This document shows positions 22,896 through 34,145 of a stretch of 64,000 bases of DNA, in pieces. The number at the start of each line of letters is the position of its first letter. Positions within the stretch are counted from its first letter, which is position 1. The DNA lies in assembly GCA_027924585.1 (NCBI GenBank), contig BSBM01000036.1, forward strand, positions 2,810,001 through 2,874,000. Reading direction: 5' to 3'. Made by a program: the position numbers and the translations under genes. The notes beneath the pieces were generated by a model that made no database searches, was not told where the DNA came from, and saw nothing but the letters and a program-made list of their open reading frames with translations. This stretch comes from Larix kaempferi (lineage: Eukaryota > Streptophyta > Pinopsida > Pinales > Pinaceae).

Positions 22896-23528
22896 TTTTT
22901 TTTTTTTTCCATGGAAAAAAGCATAATTTCATTAAGTATAATCAAATTACATATTGTAGAAAGGCTTCTAGGAGCCCTTTCCACTAAAAGATTTTCAACT
23001 TCATAAATAAAAATTACAGGTACCTAAGCACCAAAAAGAAAAAAACATTATCTAAACTTCTCAAAAGAGCACCCAAAAACCCCAGCAGTGGCCTGTACCC
23101 AAAAAAAAACCCTAGCCGGTGCTAGGAACGAGTAAGATGCGCCAAATAGAAACGAGACTGCACCGATATGGAGCCATGAGAGCCTCACAAAACACCACGA
23201 CTCACGCTTGGCGGGAGCAGTAGCCATTGTATTCACAGGCCTCGAAACATCGCCACTGAACAACCACTATGAACAGGAGCAGTAAATCGTAGTCATCACG
23301 AGGAACATCGCCGGCCAGCCACTAAAAGCTGCATGAATCTGCAAGATGTCGGCCAAACCTCAGAGGTCGTCACTACCATAAAAGGAGCACCACAAGCGAG
23401 CCTATGAATACCACGTCGTCGCAGACAAGACCACTCAATTGCTACCACATTAGGAGCATCGTCCACTTGAGCCGACCGACACAATAGAGAGGAGATAATG
23501 TGTGGCTAGGGTGGAAACCCTAGCCTCC
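22896..23528 (-). mobile_element. Poly(A)-tailed retroposon (SINE- or LINE-derived)
   Basis: A 633-bp insertion begins on the plus strand with T13 (a poly(A) tail in sense) and is flanked by 8-bp duplications CAATTCTA (22888-22895 and 23529-23536). Segment B at about 57898 has a single CAATTCTA, so it is an empty site. In sense the 5' end forms a small hairpin (GGCTAGGGT, loop, ACCCTAGCC). The minus-strand frames at 23048-23263 and 23296-23484 are short and show no reverse transcriptase motif. No tRNA-like A box is clear. A short non-autonomous LINE derivative is the likeliest reading; a SINE or processed transcript cannot be excluded. Confidence 0.75.
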
Positions 23529-23536
23529 CAATTCTA

Positions 23537-24255
23537 ATCTAATTATATATATTCACTGAAACAAAATTATTTCAAGTTTATCCCTTTAACATTTAAATCA
23601 TTCTTAAGGGCTAGCTTATATGATCCCGAAGAAACCGAATTAATAAAAAAAAAATTCACTTAGGAAAGAGTTAGGCTAACATCTATGACTGAGTCGCACT
23701 TCTTGGCCTGAATGACTGAGTTGCACTTGTTGGCTTAAAAAGTGCGAATGGGCCCCAAAATTTGACATTCAAGCTCATTTTCATGCAAATTCTTTACTGT
23801 AAAGGGTAGATCGAGATGCTAGGAAGTGATTTATTGGCATCTAGACCTATGGTTTCATCAATAATGTCAAGATTTGACTGATTTGGTTGTGTTTGGGAAG
23901 ATTTGGAAACTAGTTTGTAAAAAAAATTAAAAATGAATAAGACTTGCATCACTGATTTGATCAAATTTTAGGCTTGTTAATGCTTGATTTTTTTAAGTTG
24001 TAGACCTGTTACACAATCTAAACCACATTAAACATCATATTAGTACAATTTTGTGAAGAATTTGAGAGAAATATTTCAAAAAATTCAACATAACACTTTT
24101 AAGATAAATTCAAAAAATTTCCCTCCAAAACAAGAGAAAATGACTAAATTGTGTATTTCTTAGTTTGGATCTTTGAATTTTTTATGTTTTTTTTAGTACA
24201 ATTAGAGATATTTGTTTCAATTTCAAGTTTCTTTCAATACAGTGTACTCGATCCA
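23537..24255. other. End of segment A, then unassigned sequence
   Basis: Homology with segment B ends near 23643, just after GAAGAAACCGAATTAA, and matches its end near 58009. From there to 24255 nothing is recognised. Confidence 0.5.
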
Positions 24256-24257
24256 TG

Positions 24258-24443
24258 AGTATCCTCTTTTCTTGCACTTTTGGGCGACCCTACAAATGAG
24301 AAAGTGGATCTCAAGTGCAATAGTTTATATTTGATCTTTTGAGCATAATTTTAAGCCACTTGTATCCTCTTTGCTTGCACTTTCGGGTGGTCCTACAAAT
24401 GAGAATGTGTATGTCAAGTGTAATAAACTAGATTTGACTTTGG
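24258..24443. repeat. Tandem array, units 1-2 (about 100 bp each)
   Basis: Each unit starts GTATCCTCTTT(T/G)CTTGCACTTT and contains CTACAAATGAGAA and TCAAGTG. Units 3 and 4 lie at 32519-32700, on the far side of the LTR element that split the array. Confidence 0.75.
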
Positions 24444-24448
24444 AGTAT

Positions 24449-25426
24449 TGTTGTTTGGGATTTCTACCCTATAATGAGGAGATGGACACTACCAATTGGG
24501 CGGGGTTGATAGGTAAACACTTTGATTATACTGCATTTTGTTACTGCAAAAGAAAGAGATCGAGAATGAGAGAAATACCTCTTTTCAACGACTGGTCCTA
24601 GATTTCGCTTGGTCTCTCACTTTATCTCCTACTGGCTCTTCTGCTTGATGAACCTGCAACACAAAAGATACCTTTCTCAACGTATCTTGACCATATAAGA
24701 TATGATAAAATTATAAAACAATTTAACATCAACTATAATCAAGAATTAAGCCAAATAGATATACAATCCAATAGATATTTGATTTGAGACAGGAAGGGTG
24801 TTTCGACCTTTTATTGTCAAAGAAACATGAAATTAGTACAATATACCTAATGTGTAGAGATGTTTCTGCAACTGGATCCTGGGCTCCTGCTCTTCACTCT
24901 AACCTGGGACTTTCCTCCAGCGTAACAATTCTTAAAGCCTTTCTTCTAGGTCCCTCTCTCATGGATCCTCCTTGTATTTATGGGACAAGGTAGGTAGTTT
25001 AGATCGAGAGGTGGTTGAATTGGGAGGTTGGGGAAGTTGCAGAACCAACTTCAACTAATCACAATTCGCCAAAATAATATATTTTTGATTTCATCTTAAG
25101 ATGTACGTGGGTTTCATACCACAAGAGTAGCGTACAGGAAGCAACTTATAAGCTTTACAACAAGCATTTACAACTTTTTGGGAGATGTACGCTGGTTTTC
25201 ATTGAGAAGAGTAGGGTATTTTCTCAAGGTGTACGTTGGTCTTGTATGCAGAGAGGGGTGTACATGTGGAAAAATCAGGGAAAATTGCAATCTTTGTAGG
25301 TGAGGAGTGTACTTCTGGCAGCAAGTCATCCAAGGTAATCTAGCTCTTCAATCCTAAGTGTCCTTTTGTGTGATCTACAAGGAAAGGTGATCACGGGACG
25401 GAGAAGTGCATATTTGACCTATAATA
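24449..25426 (-). repeat. 3' LTR of the 8-kb element
   Basis: Direct repeat of 31540-32518, ending ...TTTGACCTATAATA on the plus strand where the partner keeps ...ATAACA. Confidence 0.88.
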
Positions 25427-27204
25427 GATGCCCGCTATTGTGTGAGGTCAGAGGGAAACGATGGCCGAAATACATTATAATTCCAAGTCAGAGGAGGAGC
25501 AAGAAACCGCAGAACCAAGTCACAAAAAAAACCTGAAACAACGATCAAGGTCAATGGCAACTACAATCTCGACATCATATAGATGTGTAACATGATATCT
25601 GATACATAACTAGGAGATGCATATATAGAGCATGGCCACTGAAATACAAGCGTGGATCCATGTCAAAATGAGAGATCATAGCCATAGCAACAAACCGGAT
25701 CTATGTCTCATGAAGAGCCAAAATGAGTGAGGCTCAGTCTTGCGCAACTTAGGCGATAACATAAATATGGTGATGCTATGAGAGTCCCAAGGTCTTCATC
25801 CAAAACAACCCAAGCTAAAAACCCTATCCATGCGAATAAATGAGTTGAAGTCAAACATGGGGGGTATCGTTTGATTACCGATCATTGATGTATACCGTTA
25901 ACAAACACAAGGACTTCCATCAATAATGATAATGGAGTCCAAGGTACCTAGTATGATCCAACAAGTGTGAATAAGAGGACTTGAAGTCGAACACTTGAGG
26001 AACCTGTCGAATAAGAGGCATTGATGTATTCCCATTATTCAACAGCAATGGAAACTTCCAGTGATGACTGCAATCCGCAAGGTACTAACCGAAACTCAAG
26101 ACTTCATTCCCAGAGCATAATGAGCTGAAGTCGATGGGAAGAAGTCTGCTAGAAGGGAGGCATTAATGCATCCTCCATCATCTAACATGAGGAACACTCA
26201 CAGGTATGAGATGATGTGGAGTAGGACGAGTAATAAGATGAAACAAACTGACACCAGGATGGTCGACACATGAATTCAAGGTAAATTGCAGAATGGCCGA
26301 CACAGGCTGTATCCTTGAACAGTGAGCATGACAGAAAGTGACTTAGGCAGTTTTCAACATGAAGAGGAAAATGATATAAATCTACGATGTAGGAGACATA
26401 ACAGACCCTCCATATGGTTGGAAGAATAACCAACTGGGGGAGTTGACAACTCGGAGATCAGGTTCAACCTAAGGCCAAAAAATAAAAACCCAGCTAACAT
26501 GAAAGACTCAAGTAGGTGCTATGTTCAAGGACATAACTGAATGCAAATGCCTTTGAAACTAAAAAAGATGTGGTATACCCTTCTTAGCCCTTATTCTTTT
26601 TGATAAAAGAATATCCTTCTTGTTGTTTTACTGAGTCCAAGAAGAAAAGAAAACTCAATAAGTCCAACCATGTAAAGAATTAAACGAGCCCATGGGAGGA
26701 AGACTCGGGACCTTCTTCATTGTTTACAGAGTTCGAAGAAGAGATAGAAGAATACTCTATAACAATGATCTATGGATTTTAATATCGTGCTAAGATATGT
26801 TCTTGCTCGCCAGTGTTTTCAATTTTGAGTCTGAAAAACTTAAACAATAACTCCATACACCTACTCATGGATTTTAATATTGAGTCCGAGTAGGTTAATG
26901 CTCGTCGGTGTTTTCCTATTTATAGAGTCTGAAAAACTTAAACAATCCTCTATTTACCCTCTTGTGGATTTCACATCTATCCCACGTAGGTGAATGCTCG
27001 CTTGGTGTTTTCATGTTTAGAGAGCCTGAAAACCCTAAAGAGAGTCTCCAAAAGTCCTTTTTCGTAGAGTTAGTCCCCTCCCCCGAAAAGGTATAAAACA
27101 ATGAGAGGAGAACTCTTCTAGCCACGTATGACTAGAGTATTCCTTTTTTGTAATTAATCTGCAAAGGTCTGGAAAAGGGTTAAACTTATACCCAAGCGGA
27201 TGGA
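25427..27204 (-). other. 3' internal non-coding region with degenerate tandem repeats
   Basis: No pol coding. Around 25860-26180 a motif with (C)ATTGATGTAT...C, followed by ACTTCCA, recurs about three times with roughly 120-bp spacing. At 26770-27045 three units of about 90-105 bp share ATGGATTTTAATAT, GTAGGTTAATGCTCG, GGTGTTTTC and CTGAAAAACTTAAACAA. The open frames here have no protein signature. Confidence 0.6.
26770..27045. repeat. Three-unit tandem repeat, about 90-105 bp
   Basis: Units start near 26772, 26877 and 26964, each ending with a CTGAAAA(A/C) block. Divergence between units is moderate. Confidence 0.7.
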
Positions 27205-27611
27205 CCTTCAATTCCTTTAATGAGCTTGAAGAGGCCAAGTTTTCTCGGCAATCTTGTCATATTTAAAGATTCAAACAAGAGCATGAAAGAACTCTATAAA
27301 GATCTTTTTTGTAAAGTTTTAACGAGCCCGAAAAAGTGAACTTGTGACCTCCTTACTGTTTTTAACGAGCTCAAAGGAGATACAAAAAAATGCTCATAAC
27401 TTCCTTACTGTTTTTAACGAGCTCGAAGTGAAGATGGAAGAAATTCTTGTAACCTCCTTATTGTTTTTAACGAGCTCGAAGTGAAGGTGGAAGAACTGCT
27501 CATAACTTCCTTACTATTTTTAACAAACTCAAAGTGAAGATCGAAGAAATGATCGTAACTTCCTTACTGTTTTTAACGAGCTTGAAGGAAAGGTGGAAGA
27601 ATGCTCGAAGG
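27205..27611. repeat. 53-bp minisatellite overlapping the ORF end
   Basis: The anchor ACTTCCTTACTGTTTTTAAC or a close variant starts at 27347, 27399, 27452, 27505 and 27558, giving periods of 52-53 bp. At least one degenerate unit lies upstream. The last unit contains the stop codon of the gag-protease frame (27573-27575). Confidence 0.88.
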
Positions 27612-29516
27612 TGGATCAATGTCCAAATGAATGGCAGACTGCATTATAGACTCTAGGAAAACTTCTTCAGATGGAATTTTATCATCCCAAATAGAATGCA
27701 TGTCTAAACATTCAGATGGAGTCATCACTTGGTCAATTGCTGGGACCCAGTCTCGAGAAGGTAAGCATGAATTCAGAGGCTTCTTCTCAGTAGCAATTGG
27801 ACTCAAAGAACAATATGCCACAATATTTGATTGTGACATGGTAGTGCCTACTGGAGAGGGATATACTTGGTCTATAGTTGGGTAATAAGAGGGATCAACA
27901 AATGTAAGCTGATCAATAGTGACAATGCTTTCATTATGAGGAAAATGCATCACACGAAATAGCGTAGACACCATATCCTGCATAGCATATACGCAATCAC
28001 GCTTGAGGATCATATCAAAATCCATTGAGTCCTTTAAAACCATAAAATCAACTAAGACTATTTTTCCACCCAAAGTAACGGGTACTTGAGGGAGGAAACC
28101 CAATGGTTGACTAGGTCTTTTATCGAAATTCAACATCCAATTAACAGCTGGAACAAGGTTAGGAAAACCTAAATCTCTCCAAGCATAAGGGGATAAGATA
28201 CTAACAAAGGCTCCTTCATCTACAATACATCGATGAACCGCATGGTTACCGATATCAACCTTTATCTGAAAAGGTGTAGCAGAAGGAAGGTGAGGCCCAG
28301 TTAGACTATTCCAATCAAAGGAAATGATCCCAGTGCTTGGTAGGGGTTCACTTGGCACACATGAAGTGCCCCCTACTTCTCAAACATTCGAACTGGCAAT
28401 GCAGAAGACTTCAGGGACAGGTGCATCAGTCTCCGAAGGACTGATGGGATCGGTTGAATATTGCATCGATTCGATTGCTTCACTCTCCAAAGGAAGAGTG
28501 GGGTTGACCAAATATTGCATTGGTTCAACCACTTCATCAAACAAAGGTTGATCAGGCTGTTGGGAATCTAAAGACAATTCAGAAGCAGAGGATCCTTCAT
28601 ACATTGACCACACTCTCCGCACCTCTGGAATAGCAGGGCACAGGTGAGTAAGGTGATCTCCCTTACAAAGTTTACAAGGGAACTTTGGCTTCCATCCTAT
28701 AATCTTATACTCCTTTACAACAACAGTACTCTCAACATGACTAGCATTGGTTGACAGTTTGCCCCCAGCATGACTTGTAGTGGCTGGTTGCTCAGAAGCA
28801 AAACACTTTTGAATTATGGACCACACTCTTTGCATTTCTGGAAGTACAGGGCACAAATAGGTCAGGTGGTATCCCTCGCAAAAATTACAAGGGAACTTAA
28901 GCTTCTGTTTATTAGGTTTGTCAACAATGTCAATGTTCTCAGCATGACTTGCAGTGGTCGATTTAGTATCTCCAGTATGACTCACAGTAACTCGTGACTT
29001 GTCATTAATATGACCAGTAGTGATCAATGACGTGTCCTCAACATGAGAAATAGTGGTTGAAGACATACTTCCAGTATGACTTGCAGTGACTGAAATTTTT
29101 CCCCCAACATGACCTCCAGAGGTTGGGTGGGTGCCCCGAGAATGACCTCCAGAGGCTAGGTGGCTACCCCCTTGCTTTGGCATCTTCTTCCTATTCTTCC
29201 TTCGTCTATTCCGTTTAGACTATTGGTTACTAGTATTACTACTTTCACCACATGAGTTAGAAGGAGGAGGAGAAGATGTTACTGGCGAAGCGGGCATAGG
29301 GTTCTGATGCTCTTGATGTGAGGTGCTTACTTGAGAAGCATCAGGAGCATGCAAGGCATTTGGAGTGGAAAACAACCAAACATGTGGCACTATAGTGAAT
29401 CCCGGAAGATTCAAGGTAGCCATTAAGGGAGTACCAATGTTCCCAATGAATGGAAAAGCACAAGGAGCCCGTTCAACAGGGGTCCCTTGATTGGTGCTCA
29501 CCGGGATGCTTTCCAT
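27573..29516 (-). pseudogene. Gag-protease frame with two in-frame stops
   Basis: From ATG at 29516 (MESIPVSTNQG) one minus-strand frame runs 648 codons to TAA at 27573, broken only by TAG at 29220-29222 and TGA at 28380-28382, with no frameshift. Order: a Pro/Ser-rich N-terminus; a basic RNRRRKNRKK patch; Ser/Thr/His tandem repeats (SHTGSMSSTTISHVED type); two zinc-knuckle-like motifs PCNFCEGYHLTYLC and PCKLCKGDHLTHLC (CX2CX3HX4C) in a duplicated 71-codon module; then a retropepsin-like domain with CIVDEGAFVSIL where the usual D(T/S)G is DEG. Upstream LMATLNLPGF resembles a gypsy gag block. The protease is probably inactive. Stops could be decay or readthrough signals; decay is simpler. Confidence 0.75.
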
Positions 29517-31539
29517 AGTTTTCGACTCAATGAGCCAAAAATATCTAAGGCCAAAAAAAAAGCGACACAAAGAGAACACCACTAAAAATGTCCTAAGGTA
29601 ATCCAAAACAGGAAAACAGATGCCTTCTGGAGGGAATTCTAGGATGATTAGGGCCCAAAACTAACCAACGAAGGATGAAGAACAGTTACTCGGGGTCCAC
29701 ATAGAGGTCCTTTGGGTGCAAGCGTTTGAATCACCAAACCACCTTCCCAATTTTTTGTAGAGGGTTTCCTCCCACGTCTGTTCTAGGTACAACAGAAATA
29801 GCCTTTCGTCGTCACCTGTGTAGAGTCCTAGATGGTCAAGATACTAAGGCTACCATAAGTACGAAAATTCTTGGGGGGACAGTCGTCAGTCTAGCCGTAA
29901 TGCATGGGCAGGGTAACAAAGCCCGGAATCCAAAAGGATCCCCATACGCGAGACAACTTTGGTTTATGCTCGAAAAGAAAGTGAGGGGTTATCCTCAGCA
30001 ATTCTAGTCTCACACGACCTCGAGCTTAGCTCTGGTTTTAGTAGAGTTTCCCAAGAGATTTTGATATAGATGGATTTACCTAAAGAATGTATTACTACTA
30101 TTGTTGAGTAATGAAGCCAGTTTCGAGCAGTTTAAGGTGATTTAAGATCGCAACTCTAGCCTAAGCTAGTTGATGTCGTATATACCTAAAAAAGAAAAAT
30201 GTTGCTAATTAATTTTATTAGGATTTCTTTTTAAATGGATGTTCTTACTCAAAGGTTGTAGTGAAGTGTGTGGCGTGGTTGTGACTGAAATGGAAAGTAC
30301 ATAAAATTAAATAAATTTCACTAAACTTTCTCATTCATTGTTTTCCAAAACTAAAGATAAGCAAACCTAAAACAAATTTTTTTTGTATTTTCTTTTAATA
30401 TTTCGAAGCAAACTATGCTACCTCGAAATAATGCAAGATCTTACTACTAAGAAATTTGAACAATTTTTTGTCTTTTCTGATAAATGAAAAAGAAAGAGAA
30501 CTTTGTTCAAAAGCAAGCAAGATCTAAATATGAAGCGCGTGTAAGAAAAACATCTAAATGGCTCAAAGCAAACGAATCAAGAGACTCGATGAAGACTTGA
30601 CTTACCAAGTTTTTGCAAAATAAAAACTCGAGGCTTGGAAACAAAGTAAAAAAAAAAGGGAAAAAGAGACACTTGTGACGGAAAGGCATACCCAAACAGG
30701 TTGCTCCTAAGTATCAAAACCCTAAGAAAAACACTAAGCCAAGCAAAAATTAAGCAAGCGAACCAAGAATAACTTTAACAACACACGGACTCAATAGAAA
30801 GACAACTAAGAGGCTTCAACTTACTTGAACTGAACTGATAAGATAATCAGCAAGCATCTGAACCAAGCAACCTTTCGAAAGAAACCCTAAGGACTCAATC
30901 TTGACAGTCAAACCTTAATGGAAAGGATAAGACAAAGAGAAAGCATGCTATACATTGCAATAGAGAACAAACATTTAGAATGCAGGTCTATATGACTGCA
31001 ACAACAACTAGGGTGAAGATATGCAGCTATGTCGGAAAGAGAATAGTGCACGAACTTCAAAAAGGGATAGTAAGCGGCAAATACACTTAATCAAAGAATC
31101 AAGCAAGCAAAAACAAGCTAAAAGATATTGGAGAGGCCAACAAGACTCAACAGAGACCTAGGAGGTCTCAGGGGTCAATGCAGACAGGAAAGCAACAGGA
31201 TGGAAAAGAAACCAAAGCTTGGAAATCAAACCCTAACAACAAACTAGACACTACAGAGGAATACCCTACTGTGTAGTGTAGCAACCAACGTACATCAGGA
31301 GAGGTACACTACTGTGCAGTGCAGTGCAAGTAGGGAGGACCAACATACATGCCTCAACAGGGTACAAATAGGGTTTGCAAACAGTCAACTGAAATGAATC
31401 AAGCACAAAGGATAGGTAACACAGACCTACAAGGCCTCTCAGACAATAAAAAGGACTGAAAAATGTGCTGGAAGGAAAACAAAACTAAGTGTCCTAGAGC
31501 AGTGAAACACACGGTTACTCCCTAGCAGAATTGTTAGTC
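29517..31539 (-). other. Leader of the 8-kb element, non-coding
   Basis: About 2 kb between the 5' LTR and the gag ATG, rich in AAGCAAGC and AAACCCTAA words. A small internal duplication occurs near 31260-31330 (ACTACTGTG(T/C)AGTG(T/C)AG). The plus-strand frame at 29726-30007 has no protein signature. Confidence 0.6.
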
Positions 31540-32518
31540 TCTTGTTTGGGATTTCTACCCTATAGTGAGGATATGGACACTACCGACTGGGCAGGGTTGA
31601 CAGGTAAACACATTGATTATACTACATTTGGTTACTACAAAAGAAAGAGATCGAGATTGAGAGAAATACCTCTTTTCGACGGTTGGTCCTAGCTTTCGCT
31701 TGGTCTCTCGCTTGATCTCCTACTGGCTGTTCTACTTGACAAACCTGCGACACAAAAGATACCTTCCTCAACGTATCTTGACCATATAAGATATGATGAA
31801 ATTATAAAACAATTTAACATCAACTATAATCAAGGATTAAGCCAAATAGACATACAATCCAATAGATATCTGATTTGGGACAGGAAGGGTGTTTTGACCT
31901 TTTTATTGTCAAAGAAACATGAAATCAGTACAATATACCTGACGTGTAGAGATGTTTCTGCAACTGGATCCTGGGCTCCTGCTCTTCACTCTAACTTGGG
32001 ACTTTCCTCCAGCGTAGCAATGCTTAAAGCCTTTCTTCTAGGTGCCTCTCTCATGGATCTTCCTTGTATATATGGGACAAGGTAAGTAGTTTAGATCGAG
32101 AGGTGGTTGAATTGGGAGGTTGGGGAAGTTGCAGAACCAACTTCAGCTAATCCCAATTCGTCAAATTAATATATTTTTGATTTCATCTTAAGATGTACGC
32201 GGGTTTCATACCACAAGAGTAGCGTACAGGAAGCAACTTTTGGGCTTTACAACAAGCGTTTACAACTTTTTGGGAGATGTACGCTAGTTGTCCTTGAGAA
32301 GAGTAGGGTATTTTCTCAAGGTGTACGTTGGTCTTGTATGTAGGGAAGGGCGTACATGTGGAAAAATCAGGGAAAATTGCAATCTTTGCAGGTGAGGAGT
32401 GTACTTCTGGAAGCAAGTCATCCAAGGCAATCTAGCTCTTCAATCCTAAGTGTCCTTTTGTGTGATCTACAAGGCAAGGTGATCATGGGATGGAGAAGTG
32501 TAGATTTGACCTATAACA
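31540..32518 (-). repeat. 5' LTR of the 8-kb element
   Basis: Partner of 24449-25426. The inner end reads TCTTGTTTGGG where the other copy keeps TGTTGTTTGGG, and the outer end is AACA, followed by AGTAT. Confidence 0.88.
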
Positions 32519-32700
32519 AGTATCCTCTTTTCTTGCGCTTTCGAGCGGCCCTGCAAATGAGAAAGTGAATCTCAAGTGTAAATGTTTAATTCATAGAATT
32601 TCAAAGGGCTCTACATATCCTCTTTTCTTGCACTTATGAGTGCTCCTTCAAATGAGAAACAAGGATACCCAGTGTAAAGAGTTGGATTCATTTCATCTGA
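32519..32700. repeat. Tandem array, units 3-4
   Basis: AGTATCCTCTTTTCTTGCGC... and ATATCCTCTTTTCTTGCAC... continue the array at 24258-24443 after removal of the LTR element. Confidence 0.75.
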
Positions 32701-34092
32701 GGTAATTATTTGGCTTAAAAATATTCTTGAAATGAATAATTAACCATAATTCAGAGAAAAATTGTTCCAAAACGTCTACAATCTACCAAAATTTTGCACC
32801 ACCTTTTCAAGAAATTGAAGAACCTCACTTGATTTGGATACTTATTCAGACATTTGGAAATAAAGTTATGCAATTTGTGAACCAAGATAGAACCATGACT
32901 ACAAGTTTGAAACACTAGTTTAAGAGACTTGCAAAATCAACTGAAACATTTATCATTCAAGAATTAATTTCCAATTAAGTAGATTTGACTCAATTTGAGA
33001 CACATTTCAAAAACTAAAACCAACCTCTTGAACCCTTGCTTCAAAAACTTGTTGAAAAGAGAAAAGTAGTAATTTGTGACGTTTAAACGTCATTTTTGAA
33101 AATTTTCATTTTCAAGTTAAAAGAATGGTTCCATTTTGAAAATTTTGCAATACTTGCATGTTTGAAAGGCCTACATAGAATCTCTTGTTATTATATAGTT
33201 TAGATAGTTCATCGAAATGATGGATAGAGTAGTGAGCATTTATGCATTATTTGGTTCATTATCTTGAGTCTAAACTCCACCAGTTTCATTGCCATTCTTG
33301 AAACTAAGCAAATTACCTTTAAAATGGGTGCTTAATCTAAAATTAACCAAGATTTGATTTTCATATCACCAATAATATTAGGCTAAGGCCTTGGATTAGG
33401 ATTGGAGAGTTAACACTCCAGGGAAACAAAATTCTAAAATTAGCATTAATTAATGAGTGATTAAATCCATTAATAACAAATAATGCTTGTCGAGAAAGTG
33501 CATATAAAACATGCATCAAGCACGAGGTCAATATGGATAAGTAAGGTTGGTACCCTCCCTCTTGATTTTTTAGTGGGACATGAGCACAACACGGTATTCC
33601 ATGTAAGTGATAAGTCCTCGAGGTCACATCACTTTCTGGAGTATCTAGATTATGTGAGTTGTCATAGACTTAAAACTGTTCCACCCAACCGTCAATTGTG
33701 AAGTGGTAACCTTAGTTGTTGTTCCTAGGATATCTCACGGGATATTACAAGTGGGGGACACTTGTGGTACCCAAGACAGACTTTAAATCTCTTGCTCCTT
33801 GGGAGGGTGATTGGTCAAGAATGAATACTCACACCTTTGGTGATTAAATTTTATTGTAACTATTTATCACACCTTTTCTATTAGTAATTGTTTGAGGTAT
33901 GGTATCCATTAGGAACTACTAGTTTCAAAAAGCCCTCTAATATAGCTTTTCATTGAGCTTTGGTTCTTTGGGAAAGTAGATTGCTTGCTTGGATTCATAG
34001 GACATTTTTTACTGTGTGGACAATTTGTTTTTTGTTGATTCTAGATTCCCTTTAGGATTTATTGATTACATTTTTTATTAAGTATACCACAA
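32701..34092. other. Unassigned stretch
   Basis: No gene or clear element. Sequence around 33480-33770 (ending ACGGGATATTACAAGTGGGGGACAC) looks like old LTR or UTR material by composition, but no partner copy is in the window. Confidence 0.35.
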
Positions 34093-34099
34093 TAAAAAA

Positions 34100-34145
34100 A
34101 TCCTTACATTAAAAAATTCAAAGTGGCTAGTCTCTCGATCCACCA
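34100..34145 (+). pseudogene. 5' piece of a gypsy-type gag, split by insertion
   Basis: Removing the LTR element at 34146-37270 and one copy of CACCA joins this piece in frame to the gag-like frame at 37276. The piece itself is too short to identify alone. Confidence 0.4.

Larger units (their letters stand above)
24449..32518 (-). mobile_element. LTR retrotransposon with gag-protease but no RT
   Basis: An 8070-bp element with LTRs at 24449-25426 and 31540-32518 and target-site duplication AGTAT (24444-24448 and 32519-32523). On the sense (minus) strand the LTR runs TGTTATAGGTC...AAACAACA. Gag and a protease-like domain are encoded on the minus strand (29516-27573), preceded by a leader of about 2 kb and followed by about 2.1 kb of repetitive non-coding DNA where pol would be expected. 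No RT, RNase H or integrase motif was found, so it is non-autonomous. A standard primer-binding site or polypurine tract could not be recognised beside the LTRs. Confidence 0.88.

Noticed and set aside
24784-24993. Open frame similar to one at 31894-32085
   Set aside because: Both lie in the LTRs of the 8-kb element. The similarity is LTR identity.
27347-27611. Regular repeat that might be read as a CRISPR array
   Set aside because: The units are contiguous 53-bp tandem repeats without unique spacers, in a plant retroelement.
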